Of a stretch of DNA of 64,000 nt, positions 9,804 to 22,888 are shown one piece after another. The stretch's first letter is position 1. Every line of letters starts with the position of its first letter. The stretch comes from Smittia aterrima (taxonomy: Eukaryota > Arthropoda > Insecta > Diptera > Chironomidae). A program made the position numbers and the translations under genes. The notes under the pieces were generated by a model that worked only from the letters and a program-made list of their open reading frames with translations, ran no database searches and was not told where the DNA came from. The DNA lies in NCBI GenBank assembly GCA_033063855.1, contig CP093830.1, positions 17,174,854-17,238,853 on the forward strand. The letters run 5' to 3'.

Positions 9804-11658
9804 ATGGAAGAAAATATCGAAAGCTCGCTGCTAGAGCAAAATAAAGAACCTGAACAAGTAGTTGAGACACCTGAGATTATCATCGAGAAAGTGGAAGAAG
9901 TGAACATACTCGATGAGCAAACAGAAAAGCTAAAGGAATACGAAACAACACTTTCGAATCTCAAAGAAGAGCTGATAAAGAAGACAGATGTTATCAACGA
10001 ACTCGAAAAGCTGAAAACATCATTCGAGAAGGAAGTGACTCAGGTGAGACTCATCTAAAATCATTCGTCGACTGGTTTTCCATCATTTCTAATCTTCCAG
10101 CTGCGAAGAGATCGAGAAAATGCTGTCATTCGATATGCCACGGTTGAGAAACAGATCCTCGACTCCAAGAATTCTCGCGATGCGATGGAGAAGAAGACGA
10201 AAGAATTGCAAAAAGAGATTGAATTGCTGAGTGGAAAGATTAAAGGAGCTGCTGCAGATAAAACGAGAATTTGTGGAATCCTCGACAGCAAGTGCCATGA
10301 ACTTAAATCGAGCCAAAAAGAAATTGAGAAACTCAAGTATGACAACATGGGACTCGATTCAAAACTAAAATGGCATTTGGCAAAACTTAAAATCGAAACG
10401 GAAGCTCACGAGACTGCTAACAAGAAAATTGAAGAACTCACTGCGGAAATTAATCAATTAAAATTAAAGGAGATTAATCGTGCAAAGGAAGACGTCGAGA
10501 TTGAAAGAAATATGCTCGCGGGTGAGTTTATTCAATCGATTTTCATTTAGCTTTGACTAACAAGTTGCAATGTTGTTTTACAGAAAAGCAAATGATTGAA
10601 CAAAATGCAAATATGATTCTCTTAAAACATAATAACGAGAAGAAGTCAAAACAAATTGAAGCACTTGAAGAGAAATGTCTGCAACTGGAAGCTGAATTAA
10701 AGACTTTGAACGAGAAGCATTTGACGGTTTATAAAGAACATGAAGCAATGTCAAACGAGCAGTCTAACTTAAAGAGTGAAATTCACGACTCTCAATGTCT
10801 AATTGATAAGCAAATGCTTAAGATTGCTGAACTACAGTCGAACCAAAACGATTTAGAAATCATAAGAACTCAGTACTCACTTGAAAAAGAAATGAATCGA
10901 CAACAGAAAGCTGAAGTGTCATCATTGACCTCACAGATCGAAGAACAAAATATTGAGACTGAAAAGTGGAGAGCAAACGAACTGAAGTTGCTGCAATTAA
11001 ATAAAGAACTTACTGAGACTGTTGTGACGTTGAAAAATGAATGCTCGATGCACAACTCAAAGTCAACAGCAGTTTCGCTGGAGAACGAACTAATTAAAAA
11101 GGATAAAAGTTATTACGAGAACATTATTAGCGATCTTCGAAAACAACTTGACGAGGAAATCAATAAAAGAAACTCCGACTGTCAACTAATGGCGAAACAT
11201 ATTTCCGAGAAAACGAAACTTGTTGATAATCTTCAGAGGAAAGTCGAAGAAGTTTCCGAGGAGCTTGAAGCGCAAAAGAAGAAACACTCGCAGACGATTA
11301 AAGAGCTCACAAGGGAAATCAATCAGTTTAAGAAAAAGTCTGAAGGTAGGCATGGAAATGAAGAGAAGAAAAGTCCAACGCCTTCAACTACAAGCGAGTC
11401 TTCCTTGGAGTCACATAACAATGAATATCCCACGATATCGCTCGAGCCGTCACAAAAATCTTTGATTGACCGCATCGTCCGTTTGCAAAATGAAATTGTG
11501 CGACAAAGCGAGAAGATTGATTTCCTTGAGGTAAAGTAAAATAAATTTAAATTCACGTTAATTAAAGACGAAGTAATTAACGTTCAAACATTTCACAGAA
11601 TCATCAAGCTCAACTAGTGGAAGAACTGAAGAGACTCCGGAAAACAAATAAGAAATAG
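9804..11658 (+). CDS. CCDC186/golgin104-like coiled-coil Golgi protein
   Basis: CCDC186 (fly golgin104) is a Rab2-binding trans-Golgi coiled-coil protein needed for dense-core vesicle maturation. Exons are 9804..10043, 10101..10521, 10584..11530 and 11599..11658, 555 residues, all phases consistent. Nearly the whole protein is heptad-rich coiled coil after an acidic N-terminus of about 35 residues. The family-specific stretch near residues 80-170 reads RRDRENAVIRYATVEKQ and ICGILDSKCHELKSSQKE, then LDSKLKWHLAKLKIE, which fits CCDC186 rather than a generic coiled coil. A Ser-rich linker lies near residues 485-510, and the protein ends QLVEELKRLRKTNKK. It is shorter than mammalian CCDC186, mostly at the N-terminus. 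AATAAA at 11743. Confidence 0.8.
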
Positions 11659-13819
11659 CAACTCGATACTGTTCAAACATTCAAATTACGATAAAGCACT
11701 GCTGCTCAAGCTATTACAAAACAGGAACATTCCAAGTGTTTAAATAAACAAACATTTACGTAAAGTTAAAACTCTTCGTGCTCTTTTTAATTAAAGTTCA
11801 AATATATCGCAGCCAATTTCCAGAATAAGACTCGAGCAGGAAATTTACTAAAATGCGTGCTCACGATCGAAGGAAGTTTGTCGATTCAACAGTTACGTGC
11901 CTCTGATTGAGAACTTTTGATATCGTTCCATCGACGACTCGGAAAGTTTCTGACACCATTAAAATCACTTAAAAGGGAGAATCGATCCGATGGGGAAACT
12001 CGCGCTGCTTTATCGCAATTCACAGCGAAATGATGATGAGCGGAGACGCTCGAGGCAATTTGTGGGAAAAGTTTGTGCTGGGGTTGTGAGGAATGGGGGG
12101 AGGGCGGCAGTTAAATTAATGCGCTGTTTATTTATAATCATTTGTCTCTGTTTTTCCGAAGCCACACAACGAACCATTAAGCACAACTTTTTGTATTACA
12201 TCAATTTCATATTATTCTTTATTGCCCTGAAGTCTTTATTATTCTTGCCTGCTTCGTTTTACTCAACCAGCTACGTAAATCCAAACAGAGAACTTCCAAT
12301 GGAGTGTCTGTCAAGTTGGGAGTTCGTGACCTGAACGTTAAGTGCAATAAATTTCTCGGCAAATGTTTTTACTTGTTCCCTTTAACTAAAGGCTCGCATT
12401 AGTCATTTATCTCAATCGATTATTTTTCTTTCTTTCTATCCCTTCTCTCGAAGCACGATTTTACTTCCGATTGATCCGTCTTACATCTTCCCCTCCCCAA
12501 CGATATTCGTGTCGTCGTCTGTCACAGCATCTTTGACTTTCAATTAATGACTTTATCAATTATTCAATCAATGTTCACGAAGAATTTTTGTCAGGAGAAG
12601 TCGCTCAGTTGTTAAAATTTCTTTCTTAGCGCTCCCTTCCGACTCATCTCACCCCTCCCACAGGACACGATGAAGGGCGTAAAAGAAAGAATGAAAGAAG
12701 AAAATTCCTTCGTCGTCATGCTGCTGTAAGAGTAAATAGAATTAGGAAATCAACGATGTGAAATTCAATGTCGCTTCAGCGAGTGAAAATTAAAAATTGA
12801 AACAAACGATGCGTACATTTAATATTTGTCTTACGCCAGTCATCCCTTCGTCGTTTAACATCTCCATGCCCTCATCTTCGTCTTCTGTCATTTCTCCCGA
12901 CAAACACGAAATGAAAAACTTTCCATCTACAATTCATTTAACGTCAACTTTGTCTTAAAGTACAAAGCGGAGGATGAGAATCTTGGATCGCGATTGAAAA
13001 TTCCAGAGAAACTTTCCCCCTCAATCTTCTTTCTCACTCTCTTACTTTATGTTCCTCCCTCATCACCTCAACATTTACAGCTTTAATATTGTTAATTAAA
13101 AGTTTTGCGTGTTCTCAAATCAACCTCACTCTGTCGATTCATTCTGCATCACACCATCTTAGACGAGAAGTTGTAGCAAATAATTGTGCTCTTAATATTC
13201 ATTTCATGCCTAAGATGCCGCATTTATGCAAATTAGACGTTGTCTAAGACAACTTTCTGGGAGATAATTAAATGATGCGAATATATAAAGGCAAACAACA
13301 GCGTCATGAGTAGCTGAGTATATAATTAACCATATTATGGCGTGGCTGTTGAAATTCAATTAGAGAGACTGTTTAAAATTCAAGAGGCACTCGAATGATG
13401 AAGGATGCTTGTAAATAGAGTTCACTTTTCTTCTTCTTCTGTTTTTGTTGGCTTCATCTCTCTCTCTCACTCGACAATTTGAAATTCATAGTGTGAAAAA
13501 TTTATGCAATTACGAGTCGTCAGAGAATTTTCTTGAAATCAACGAAGTTTGTTTGTGAATGAAATTTAAAACAAAAAACAAGGCTTTGTAATAATTCCAT
13601 TGAGGGCGAGAGAGTAGTAAATCAAAAAAAGAGTTGTAATCCGTTTTTCGCTGGTGAAGGAAAAGTTTTTTAATTAATGAATTTGCTAACGTGATTTATG
13701 CTGCCTTAATTTGCCTTCATTATCGCTTTCAAGGCGAGGGAGAGGTGCGGGTTTGAGATTCGCGGATTATTAAACATTCATGAGATTTTAAAGGAGCGCA
13801 AAACTTTTTCCTCCTGTTA

Positions 13820-13851
13820 CTGCTGCTGTTGCTGCTTGTGCTTCTGCTGCT
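13820..13851. repeat. Imperfect CTG/CTT trinucleotide cluster
   Basis: A run of CTG, TTG and CTT triplets creates a Leu-rich start for a chance open frame. It is an interrupted simple repeat in the gene-free region. Confidence 0.6.
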
Positions 13852-16800
13852 CGAAGCAAGAAGTCGTACACGCGACGAGAGAACTTTCTGGTTTGGAAGA
13901 GATTTCTCAAATCGCTACGCTTATAAATCTTCCACTCATGAATTTTCCACTCGGAGGACTCTCCTGCTTCTGAGAGTTGATGCTGAAAACATTTTTCTTT
14001 TCAATTTTCCTCTGTTTTCGAAGAACAAGACACAAAAAAAAATAAAGAAAAAAGAACTGTTGCGATGTAAACTTTTGAATTTCACAAACATGTATCCATT
14101 CTCCTTCTTTCTTCACCATTGCTCTCGCTGTTTGCTTTTGAAAACGTCTCACGAAACAACAACAACGCAGCAAGCGAGGCGAAGTTTACTTTCAAAAGAT
14201 AAATACGAACACGAAAACATGAAATATTCATCATATTTTTGCAGCAACTCTTCCCTTGAAATCTCGACGAGGGAGAATGTTGCTTTTATACTTGTTGAGC
14301 GCTTCGGGCTCCGTGAAGCACCGCACAAGCAAAAGCAGAGCTTTTGAAAGACGATCCCAAGGTCTTATAAATAAATGTATTAAGACAATTTCTCATACTT
14401 GGCGCAGAGAAAAAGGTAAAAGAAGCATCTCAGGGAGCAACCTTTAGCGGGATATTAGTGAATTTGTAATTAGACTCCAAGCCTGCAGGGCCGAGAAAAA
14501 TTATTCTCTCTGTTAACACAAATGGAAGGAAATCTTTGACAAAGTCTCATTAAATATTAAATAGTTTTCATTCGCTTTCCACTTCTTTTTTTTTCCTGTT
14601 CAGCGAACTTTACTCTGTGAGAAAATTGAATGAGTTGAGCTGACTTTCTCCACCTTGCTCGGAGGTAAACAATCTCAAAGCTGGATCCCATTAAGGGAAA
14701 AGGAAAGTTTAAGGAAAGTCAAATTCTATGCATACACACAGAAGGCAAACCTCGAGGGTGAGCTTGGAAATTGGTATTCAAAATGTAGCAGTTTTAAAGC
14801 CCGACTCAACATAAAATCTCATGAAATTATCATGATGGCATTAAAGATTCAGCCGGAAGCCATCTGCCGTTGCTTCCTCCCGTTCCTCTCGCGTCGCTCC
14901 AAACTTGTCCGCATCAATTTTCTCCCAATTTCCATTTTTATTGATTATGACTTGCCGAACATGAAATTTGATGAAAACATCGAAAGCAGATGCTGATTGC
15001 GATCTAAAACTGCTTGATATCATTGAAACATTCCGCCCATGAATAAAACAGCAGCAGATTGGAGTACAATCTAGTAAGGCAGCAGCATGTCGATGATGGT
15101 AGTCCGGGGGCACACCGAACTGAAAATGCGATGTCTGGAAAATCGGGGAAATTGAGATGTGCGAGTAGGGAAACCGATTTCTTTCCTCAGTTTTAATTTG
15201 CCATTGGGGAGAGAGGAATTCGTTTCGGTAAAATAAATATTTTCATATTATTTCGTCGGCACTTTAATCCGATCTCTTCTGTATCTTCGCTCCTTCTGTT
15301 ATTTCAAGTTCTGCAAGTCTATCTCCCTTTGCGAATGTTTTTTTAAGCTTCTATCTCACACACAGACAGCACTTCTGTGTCTGGAACGAGAAAACTTTTA
15401 ACCATTTCTCGCTATAAAAAAAAGGTTTTCCAAACGTTTCTTTTAAATTGAAATTTATACATTTTTTAACGAGAACTTTTTCATTCTTAAGTGTTAGGTC
15501 GGTTGACTTTTGATTGTCGTTGGAAATAAATGGGACGATCCTTTGTGGCTTCTTCGAAAGCTTCTTCTTCTTCTTTAGTCGTAGGAGTTTGTTGTTGATA
15601 TAAAAATACTTTGATGATAGGAGTTCGTTAGCTGCTCGTCAGGTTACATCGTAAACATTCTCGTCTCGTCAAGAAAAGCTACAAAATAAGTTGAGAGAGT
15701 TCAAACCGCAATAAACTTTAAGCTTTAGTTTTTCTCAGAAAAGATTCCACGCTGAGTAGCTTCTCATGGAGTGCTTGGTAGAGATTGAATGCTGGCGGGG
15801 TTGCCAAACAGTTCGCAATAAATCCACTTGCTTCAAAGATTCTCCCTCAGATATTCCGAACTAAATTTAAAACCTTTCTCACAATCATCACGATCCACCC
15901 CTGACAAACAATTGAACTTCATCCTATTTGCCGAGATTTCTTTTTTAAGGGAAACTCAAGTGGAAACACATTTTTCAACCCATTTCACTCCTTTCTTGTT
16001 TTGAATAAGAAATCGCTTCAAACTATAACTTTCTCCTCATAAAATCCAATTATAAACCTAATTTTCCGTTCAATAAAATTTTTGAAAGGCTCTCGGTTGG
16101 ATTTATAGGTTTTGTGACTACATGGAAGTGAACTCACATGTTTGAGAAATGAAAACCGATGTGACAAAACCATTATTCCATTAATTCGCATATGTGCCGT
16201 GAGCAAAGAACGAAATAACAGAGAACAGACAAAACCACATCATATTTGCGAAAAGGTTCATTGAGTGTGTAAAATTTTCAGCCATTAAACTTGTTTTTGA
16301 AAACGAGGATGAGGGAACTGAAACAAGCCCAGGAACAGAGAGATTATTGTTGAATCAAAAGCGAGAGAATTGCGTGAAAAAAGTTTATTTTTTTTTTATT
16401 AAAAAAGGGTTTCACTGCTTAACGTTCTCATCCAACATTGAAATTCATTCAGCAGAAGCGTTTTATGAAGAGCGATTCGTTTTGTGAGGCGAGAGATCAA
16501 AGGCAGCACACCATTTCCATTTTTTTATTACATCCGCAGCTCTGGATGGTTTTTTCCCTGTCCAATAGCCTCGAGTCATAATTAGTCTCCTCAAAGGAGA
16601 TTTCTCTAGTCAGATAAAGCGCAAACGATTCTCTGCTCTTTTGAACTGAACATGATCTCTCCTCCTCCCGTCAACACAGCAAAAAAATAACATTGCTACT
16701 TCGATTTCTAATGAATATGTCGTCATGTCTTGTTATCAGTTTTTCATTTTGCTTCTATAAAGGTTGAAATATCTTCTCCCTGATCGAACTGAAGACACGA

Positions 16801-18183
16801 GGAAGCGAGGATGAGAGGAGGCAAAAAAAAAGTTGTTTTTGGGAAATTGAAAGTGAGTTGGAGCATGAAATAATTCTTTCGGGTTCTTTTTTTTCTCGGC
16901 TAAACAAGAGGCAAAAAGCTACCGAGAAGATGTTGATGCTTCAGGCAGATTTTGCGGTTTGAAACATCAACAGAGTTGTTAACTGAGAAAGCTTCTCTCG
17001 ATTCATGATCAAATTTTTTGTTCAAAACATGTTCTTGTGCCTGATCATCAATTTCCTCCTCTTTCTCTCTCCCGTAAGCACATTTTTTTCATTATTTTAT
17101 CCTCCTCGACTTTTACCAAACTCTTTGCCTCGAGAGTCAAAACAATACAAGGATTAATTGAATGAAGATTCACTTGTTTCAATTTTTTTTTCTCTTCCTC
17201 CTTTCGCCGCTTCTTTCTTTTATTCACTGATTTTTATTCCATTAAGAATGAATTTAAAGCAACGTCAGATTTGCTTCGCTCCTTAATCTGCTTAAACGTC
17301 AAGGAAATGTCATCGAAAATCCCTCAAGCCTCGTTGAGCGTCTCAGTGGAACTAAAAGTCTAGCGAAGTGACAAAACTTTTCCCTCGCACACACCAAAAA
17401 TCCGAGGGAAAGAATTGCGAGGCGTTTTCCAGAGAAAGAAGAAAAACCCGAAAATATTTTTTTCATTAGAAAGAAAAAAAGAAAAATCACTGCATGAATG
17501 GAAATCTCTATGAAGGCGGAGTTTAAGTTCTTGCACAAATTTCCCTCGTGTCTAATGAAATTTCAACAATTGCGCCGCTCAACTATTGATTCAATTGATT
17601 TAAAACTTTATTTATAGTCGTCGCCATTTTCGGCCGCAAGCCTCAAAATTTATATTAATTGCCTTTCTTTTTTATGTTTCCGGCTAAATCAATATTTGCA
17701 TAAAGGAAAAGCAGAAGCCCTAAAAATCTGTGCCTCTGAAACAACACTCGGCTGATTGATTTTCATAAATTACCGAGCGAAGAGCTTTTTAGCATGAGAA
17801 AATAAACAAATGATCGATCACGCCCGGACGAACTTTATATCGAATTTATGTGCATTTTATGCTTTATCTCAATCTTGATACAGCGGGAGTTGTTCTCTTC
17901 TTTGCTTACCTTGCTTACATGCTTCAAAACATAAATCACATGTCATCGCAAAAATGAAAATTTCAATCTGTCACAGCCACTCATCATCGTCATAATTTAA
18001 TTTCAACATTCTTTTCTGTTGCTGGCTCGGCTCTCGTTCCCTATGAGGAAGAAATCATTTTTTGGACGTAGAGAAATGGGAATGGTTCCTAAGTGATGAT
18101 TTCTCGAGAAGTCTGAGACAAGTGAAAATTAAACTTTTCCACAACACTCAACTTTTGAATATTCCACCTGACATCATCAGAAT

Positions 18184-18199
18184 CAGCAGCAGCAGCAGC
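18184..18199. repeat. Short (CAG)5 microsatellite
   Basis: Five CAG units in non-coding DNA followed directly by CTAGC. It is not part of any supported reading frame. Confidence 0.7.
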
Positions 18200-21100
18200 T
18201 AGCAAGAGAGAAAGTGAATGAAGAGAGATTGAAATATGTATTTGAATTCATAAACTTGACGGGGCCCGTGTGTGTTTGTTGAACAGCATAGCGAACACGA
18301 GTGAGAGAGAGCTCAAGCTTCTAAAAAATGCAAATTCAAATTTATTACCTTAACACAAACCGTCAAAGTTGATGGTGTATGAATGGGAGAGCATGAAGGA
18401 TAATCAGAACATATTGCAACATATTTATTTTTAATTTTCCGAAAAATAAACCTTCGGGAAGCGTCGAGCATGTTTGCAGTGTTCGCTGAGGCATCAGATG
18501 CCGGATGAAGATGGGAATGATTACGAAACATGAGGGTCGAATGCAAATATCCAACTCTCTCTCGCTTCTGTTGTTTATTTATTGTCCAAACTATGTGCCA
18601 ATATTTGATTTTCTTTTCCTCATAGCCACGAACGCTTCTGCCCTAGGAAAGCGAGAGAACGAGCATGTGAATTTATAATGACGCTTTGATGATAAAGGAT
18701 TGCGACCAGCAGAAGCAGAACATGATGTGATTTTTGTGATGACCAAACAGAATCTTCACCAAAGCGTGAGATGCTGCAATTTACGTATTCAAATGTGTAA
18801 ACACCTCATAAAAGCATTCGTTCTCCTTTTCGTGTCGGTCTCGTTGAAGCATTATGGTAATAATGGGAAGCATTATCCGTTTTATGAAGCCAACGCAGGA
18901 GTGAGAACGAGGAGAACGAACAGAACAAGCAAAGGCAGGAAAGCGTCGCTTTAAAGCCGGAACAAATCTAGGAAATCATTTCAAAACGCAGGAAAGTTTA
19001 ACAAATCATAAATGAACGAATTTGCAGAGGAAGGCAAAAAGGAAATTTTCCCTTATCACTTGAATGTGTGTAAATAACTCGGTGAGCCTTCAATCATTTG
19101 CTTCTATGAATGAGTGTCGTTCTCGCTCGTCTCGCTTTTATGACTGAAATTTTCGGAGTCATTGCAGTAGATTACGAGAGGGTTTATTGTAATTTACATT
19201 ATATTTCCACGTCCTGTATGACGTGCTTATATTTCTCTGCTTTTTTATGAAAAGTTTTTGCTGTGGCAAAGGAAGAAAGAAAGAAGAAGCATAATAAATG
19301 ACTAGGGTCGTCGTAGGAAGTTTTTCTTCCCCGTCTTATCTTCATTCACTCAGCACATACTCATAACCAAAGTTCATAGAGCAAATAAAGCTAGAAACGA
19401 AAAGTTCTATGAGGTCGGCATAAAAATGCGATAATTAATTGTCGTGATCATAATTCACCTTATCAACGAACAACGCTCAGCGTGCGCTATTACTTTGTCT
19501 CGAGAGTTCTTTCGTGCATCGCGTTTCACGTCGAAAAACGCTAGTTCAAGAGAAAGAAAGAAAGAAAAAAACACCCAAGTATCATTTATAAACGTGCCTG
19601 CGGTTACTTCCATGAAAGCTAATCGAATAATAAATCAGGCAACGCAATAACGATTTGATTTATATTCCGTCGAAGGAAAACTCGCTCTCAAGGCAGAAAC
19701 GAAAGAGGAAAACAACAAGAAATGGGAAAAGGACATAATTATTGTTTTTGCGCGATCACATGTTGAATATTTAATTCTACAGGTTTTTTTCTTTCCTTCC
19801 TTCCCTTCTCTCTTGTTGACTTGGAATCTCATTTCCTCGAGCCAACTACAGCTTTGATTGCCTCTTTATTTATGGAAGGGAAAATAAATGTCTCGCTTTA
19901 CGACGTTTTAATTATTAATCTAATGTGCTCAATCTCTTGTTTCCCATGAATTTCGAATCACTTCTATTAATTATCGCTATGCCAATAACTTAGATCTTCT
20001 GTGAAGAGATTGCGCTCCGCTCTCGGTTTGAAAGTCGTTTATCGCTTTTGGTCATTGGATTTGCCATTATCAGCAAATTGTTGATGTTCGGGGAGGGTTT
20101 GTTGTTTGTCGTTTCGAGAGAGGGATGAACACGGAAAACCATAAAACAAAGCAAACGCAATCAATTAGAAAATGAATTATTGCTTTCCGATTAATCTAAA
20201 TCAGGATTTTCGTCGTTCTCTCTCTCTCCTTCTCCTTTCCCGTCATCGCAGCGTGCAGATATTCATGGTTTCATTACTCCAATGCCAAGCGCTATGTATA
20301 AATTTACACAAATTTTTTGTCGTTCCCAAAATAAAAAAAAAATAATTCGCTGCAAATAAATTTAAATGAAAGTATTTTATATGCAAATCAGTTGGATTAA
20401 AGCTCTCTTTCTAGCTTCCGAGTTGGCACCAAAACGAATAAAGAAGCGAGCGAAGAGAAAAAATTTGTCGAATGTTCATTAAAAGGACGGCAAATGATTT
20501 AATTTATTAATTTATTCGCGAGGAATTAAGAGGACGTCGCAGAATGTTCGTCTGAGAACGACGAAAGAAAAAGTTTTCTTACGTCTACTTGAGCAATCTA
20601 TCGATTGATAAAAAAAATGTTCTACATTCGAGAATATCCAATAAATATTATTGCGTTACTCGAGATTATTTCCATCTCGACAGAGAGCAGGCAATTTCAC
20701 GATAATACCAGAGATGGAATCAGTATCTCGCCTGGAAATTGATCTAGAACTCTTCTCTGGCTTTACGACGATGATTACCATTTAACATCGATTCACCGCA
20801 ACCCTCACCCCGGATGCCAGATTTATAATACCGGAGCATGACATACAAAAAAAATGACAATTGACTGAAGCGGAAATCACTGAAATTGAATAAAAAAATA
20901 ATCACAAATGTGTTGTCGAATGATTTATTCATAACTTTAGCTTGGGATCACCAGAAAATAGCTACATCGAGTGAATTTAAACGAGTCGGGGACGGATTTT
21001 TTGCTCAACGAATGGCTCAGCGTTGTCTGCAAAACGCTCAGCACTAGCAAATTATTCTCTGTGCATTAACATTTTTATTTCGCAGAGACCGGGGCAATGG

Positions 21101-22204
21101 CAGAGCATACGAAGTCATATTTCTCTGATGAAAAAAAAGAATCGAAACGAATGCTTTGGCAGGCTGCTCACCAAACACAAAACATATTTCTCACACACGC
21201 TTTCGTTAGCATATGGCGCATAGAATAGAAAATTAGTCGTCGAAAGCTGGCGGAGTTTTTATGTTTTGGGATGCTTTAGGCGAACGTAATGGAACTCACT
21301 CTGCACTTGATGAAAAGGTTTTCGTCTGGGGCTGGTGCGAGAGAGAAGAGTGAAAAAAAGGGGAGAAATCTTTAATGTTAATGGATTTGGCAAGATAAAT
21401 CATTTTTAATGGTTTTTTCCGTACGTTCTCGTGGATATGACACATATATTTAAGTAACTCTGGAGAAGCCAGCACACAATAGAGGAAAATCAATTCTCTT
21501 TGTGTGTGCGAACGAGACAGACGTCGAGGAACATCATTATCTCTCTTAAGGGCCTTTTGTGTTTGCGTTTTGCAGTAAAAAAAAACTTTGTTCTCCTGAA
21601 AGTGTAATTTTCCAGTTTCTTCACTCGAACAAGAAGAAAATATTTACACTGCGAAGTGTTCCCGGAAGAGCAAGCAAATAAAAGCATATTCTATGCCGAA
21701 AACTCCTTCCTTCTCTTCACACATTCTGCTGTACACTTCATCTTCGTAAGAATAATATTTTTAAACACCTTTCAGCTACATTGAAATTAAAACCGTAAAC
21801 TCGGCTCCTTTACTCGGCACTTTATCATTTAAATTTCACTTCGAGCATAAAAATTTTCAGCACAAAAGAGAATTCGTATTTATGCAAATAATTTATGCGA
21901 CGATCAACAGCCAGAGTCAATTATGCGAAAAAAAGGAGAGAAATTAGGTAAAAGTCTGCATTGAAATTTTCCGGTGGTTTTGAGGCATGCTATGCATGAA
22001 ATGTTTTAATGGCAAGAAAGAATATTTAAAAATGTGTTCTCTCTCTTTTTTTTCGGGGAAATCGTGAGTGATATAACTGACGAAGTTTTGAGTGAATGAA
22101 ATCACTGTTTCACCTTTTGAAGGAACTTTTGGAAGTCTCCCAATCAACAAGAGCATTATAAAAACAAGTTAAAGAAAGAAAGAAAAAAATGCTCGTGAAT
22201 AGCT

Positions 22205-22510
22205 TCAAATCAACCATAAAATATTCAAAACACTTGTCGTTTTCTCAACAAACTCGGCTTTCCTTTCCTCCTCGTTTTTTTTACTCCATTCGGGTTGAAA
22301 CTGAATTGTCGTTGATTGAGTAACATAAACAGCGAAAAACTCGTAATTATCGTAATTCCGACTCGTCTGCATAATTGATGGCGTCATGTAGAGGCCAATG
22401 CAAAGTTGAAAAGGATTAAACATGTAAATTTTCCCTCCCTTCACGTTCATGTTAATAAGTTGTAATAACTTTGAATTTTCTGGTTCTACTTCTCGAATGT
22501 GGAAGCTCAT
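22205..22510 (-). CDS. Possible small orphan gene (101 residues), weak
   Basis: This is an ATG-initiated frame of 101 residues with mixed, protein-like composition (aromatic-rich centre GLYMTPSIMQTSRNYDNYEF, basic-acidic tail) rather than the Phe/Ser/Lys bias of chance frames nearby. I recognise no family, no signal peptide and no partner exon. It lies about 300 bases upstream of the putative prolyl hydroxylase promoter on the opposite strand. It could equally be chance: one open frame of about 100 codons is expected in a window of this size and base composition. Confidence 0.2.
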   Translation of the reverse strand: MSFHIREVEPENSKLLQLINMNVKGGKIYMFNPFQLCIGLYMTPSIMQTSRNYDNYEFFAVYVTQSTTIQFQPEWSKKNEEERKAEFVEKTTSVLNILWLI

Positions 22511-22819
22511 TTGAAATTTAGATTGGCTCGGAATTAAATATCGCTACACGTTTTATGTTGCCTCGCTTGTTTCGAACTTGTGGGTGGAATATTTAGTGGG
22601 TGGAAGTTTGTTTCCACTTCTCACCGCTTGGAAAGCTTTGCGAGACAAGGAGAATCGTCCTGGAAAACTCGTCGCTTGTTGAAAGCTCACAAGTTAGAAG
22701 AAAAGCGAAGACACACAAAGTGAACTGTCCAGTGTCGTTCTTGTGCAAGTTGTCGAGTATTTTTTGAAAGGATAAGACGAAACAAAATCGTCGAAGAATA
22801 TTAATTTGCCGATTTAGTA

Positions 22820-22888
22820 TATAAAACATACTGAACGAAGATAGATCACAAACATTTTGTGATAAAAACAAAAATATTTTTTTAAATG
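22820..22888 (+). promoter_or_regulatory. TATA-type promoter and non-coding first exon, probably of the prolyl 4-hydroxylase gene
   Basis: TATAAAA begins at 22820. A TCACA-type initiator lies about 30 bases downstream, near 22848-22852. A short AT-rich leader then ends in ATG at 22886-22888, directly followed by a textbook donor (GTGAGT). The best downstream acceptor is the pyrimidine-rich TTTTTTGTTTCCGCAG ending at 23406, 61 bases before the hydroxylase ATG. This is a reading of motifs, not a demonstrated start site. Confidence 0.45.

Larger units (their letters stand above)
11659..22800. other. 11-kb region with no supportable gene
   Basis: After the CCDC186 polyadenylation signal I find no open frame that begins with ATG, shows recognisable protein sequence and keeps going, apart from one weak candidate at 22,205-22,510. 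The DNA is AT-rich with many short pyrimidine tracts (TCTCTC, TTTTTTCC) and A runs, plus CTG/CTT and CAG clusters. No tRNA box B, rRNA, transposon ends or known insect microRNA was noticed. It could hold enhancers for the prolyl hydroxylase or a distant gene, or be an intron of a gene whose exons I did not recognise. Confidence 0.6.

Noticed and set aside
11990..12334. 114-codon ATG frame after CCDC186
   Set aside because: Composition is irregular (basic head, Phe/Leu-rich tail), no family resemblance, no promoter or splice context.
13278..13288. ATATATAAAGG TATA-like box in the gene-free block
   Set aside because: No coding exon, donor or leader follows within the next kilobases; such words are frequent in AT-rich DNA.
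13829..14347. 172-codon open frame, the longest in the gene-free block
   Set aside because: It starts on TTG inside a CTG/CTT repeat, has no ATG upstream, includes A-run low-complexity (Lys-rich) and resembles no protein.
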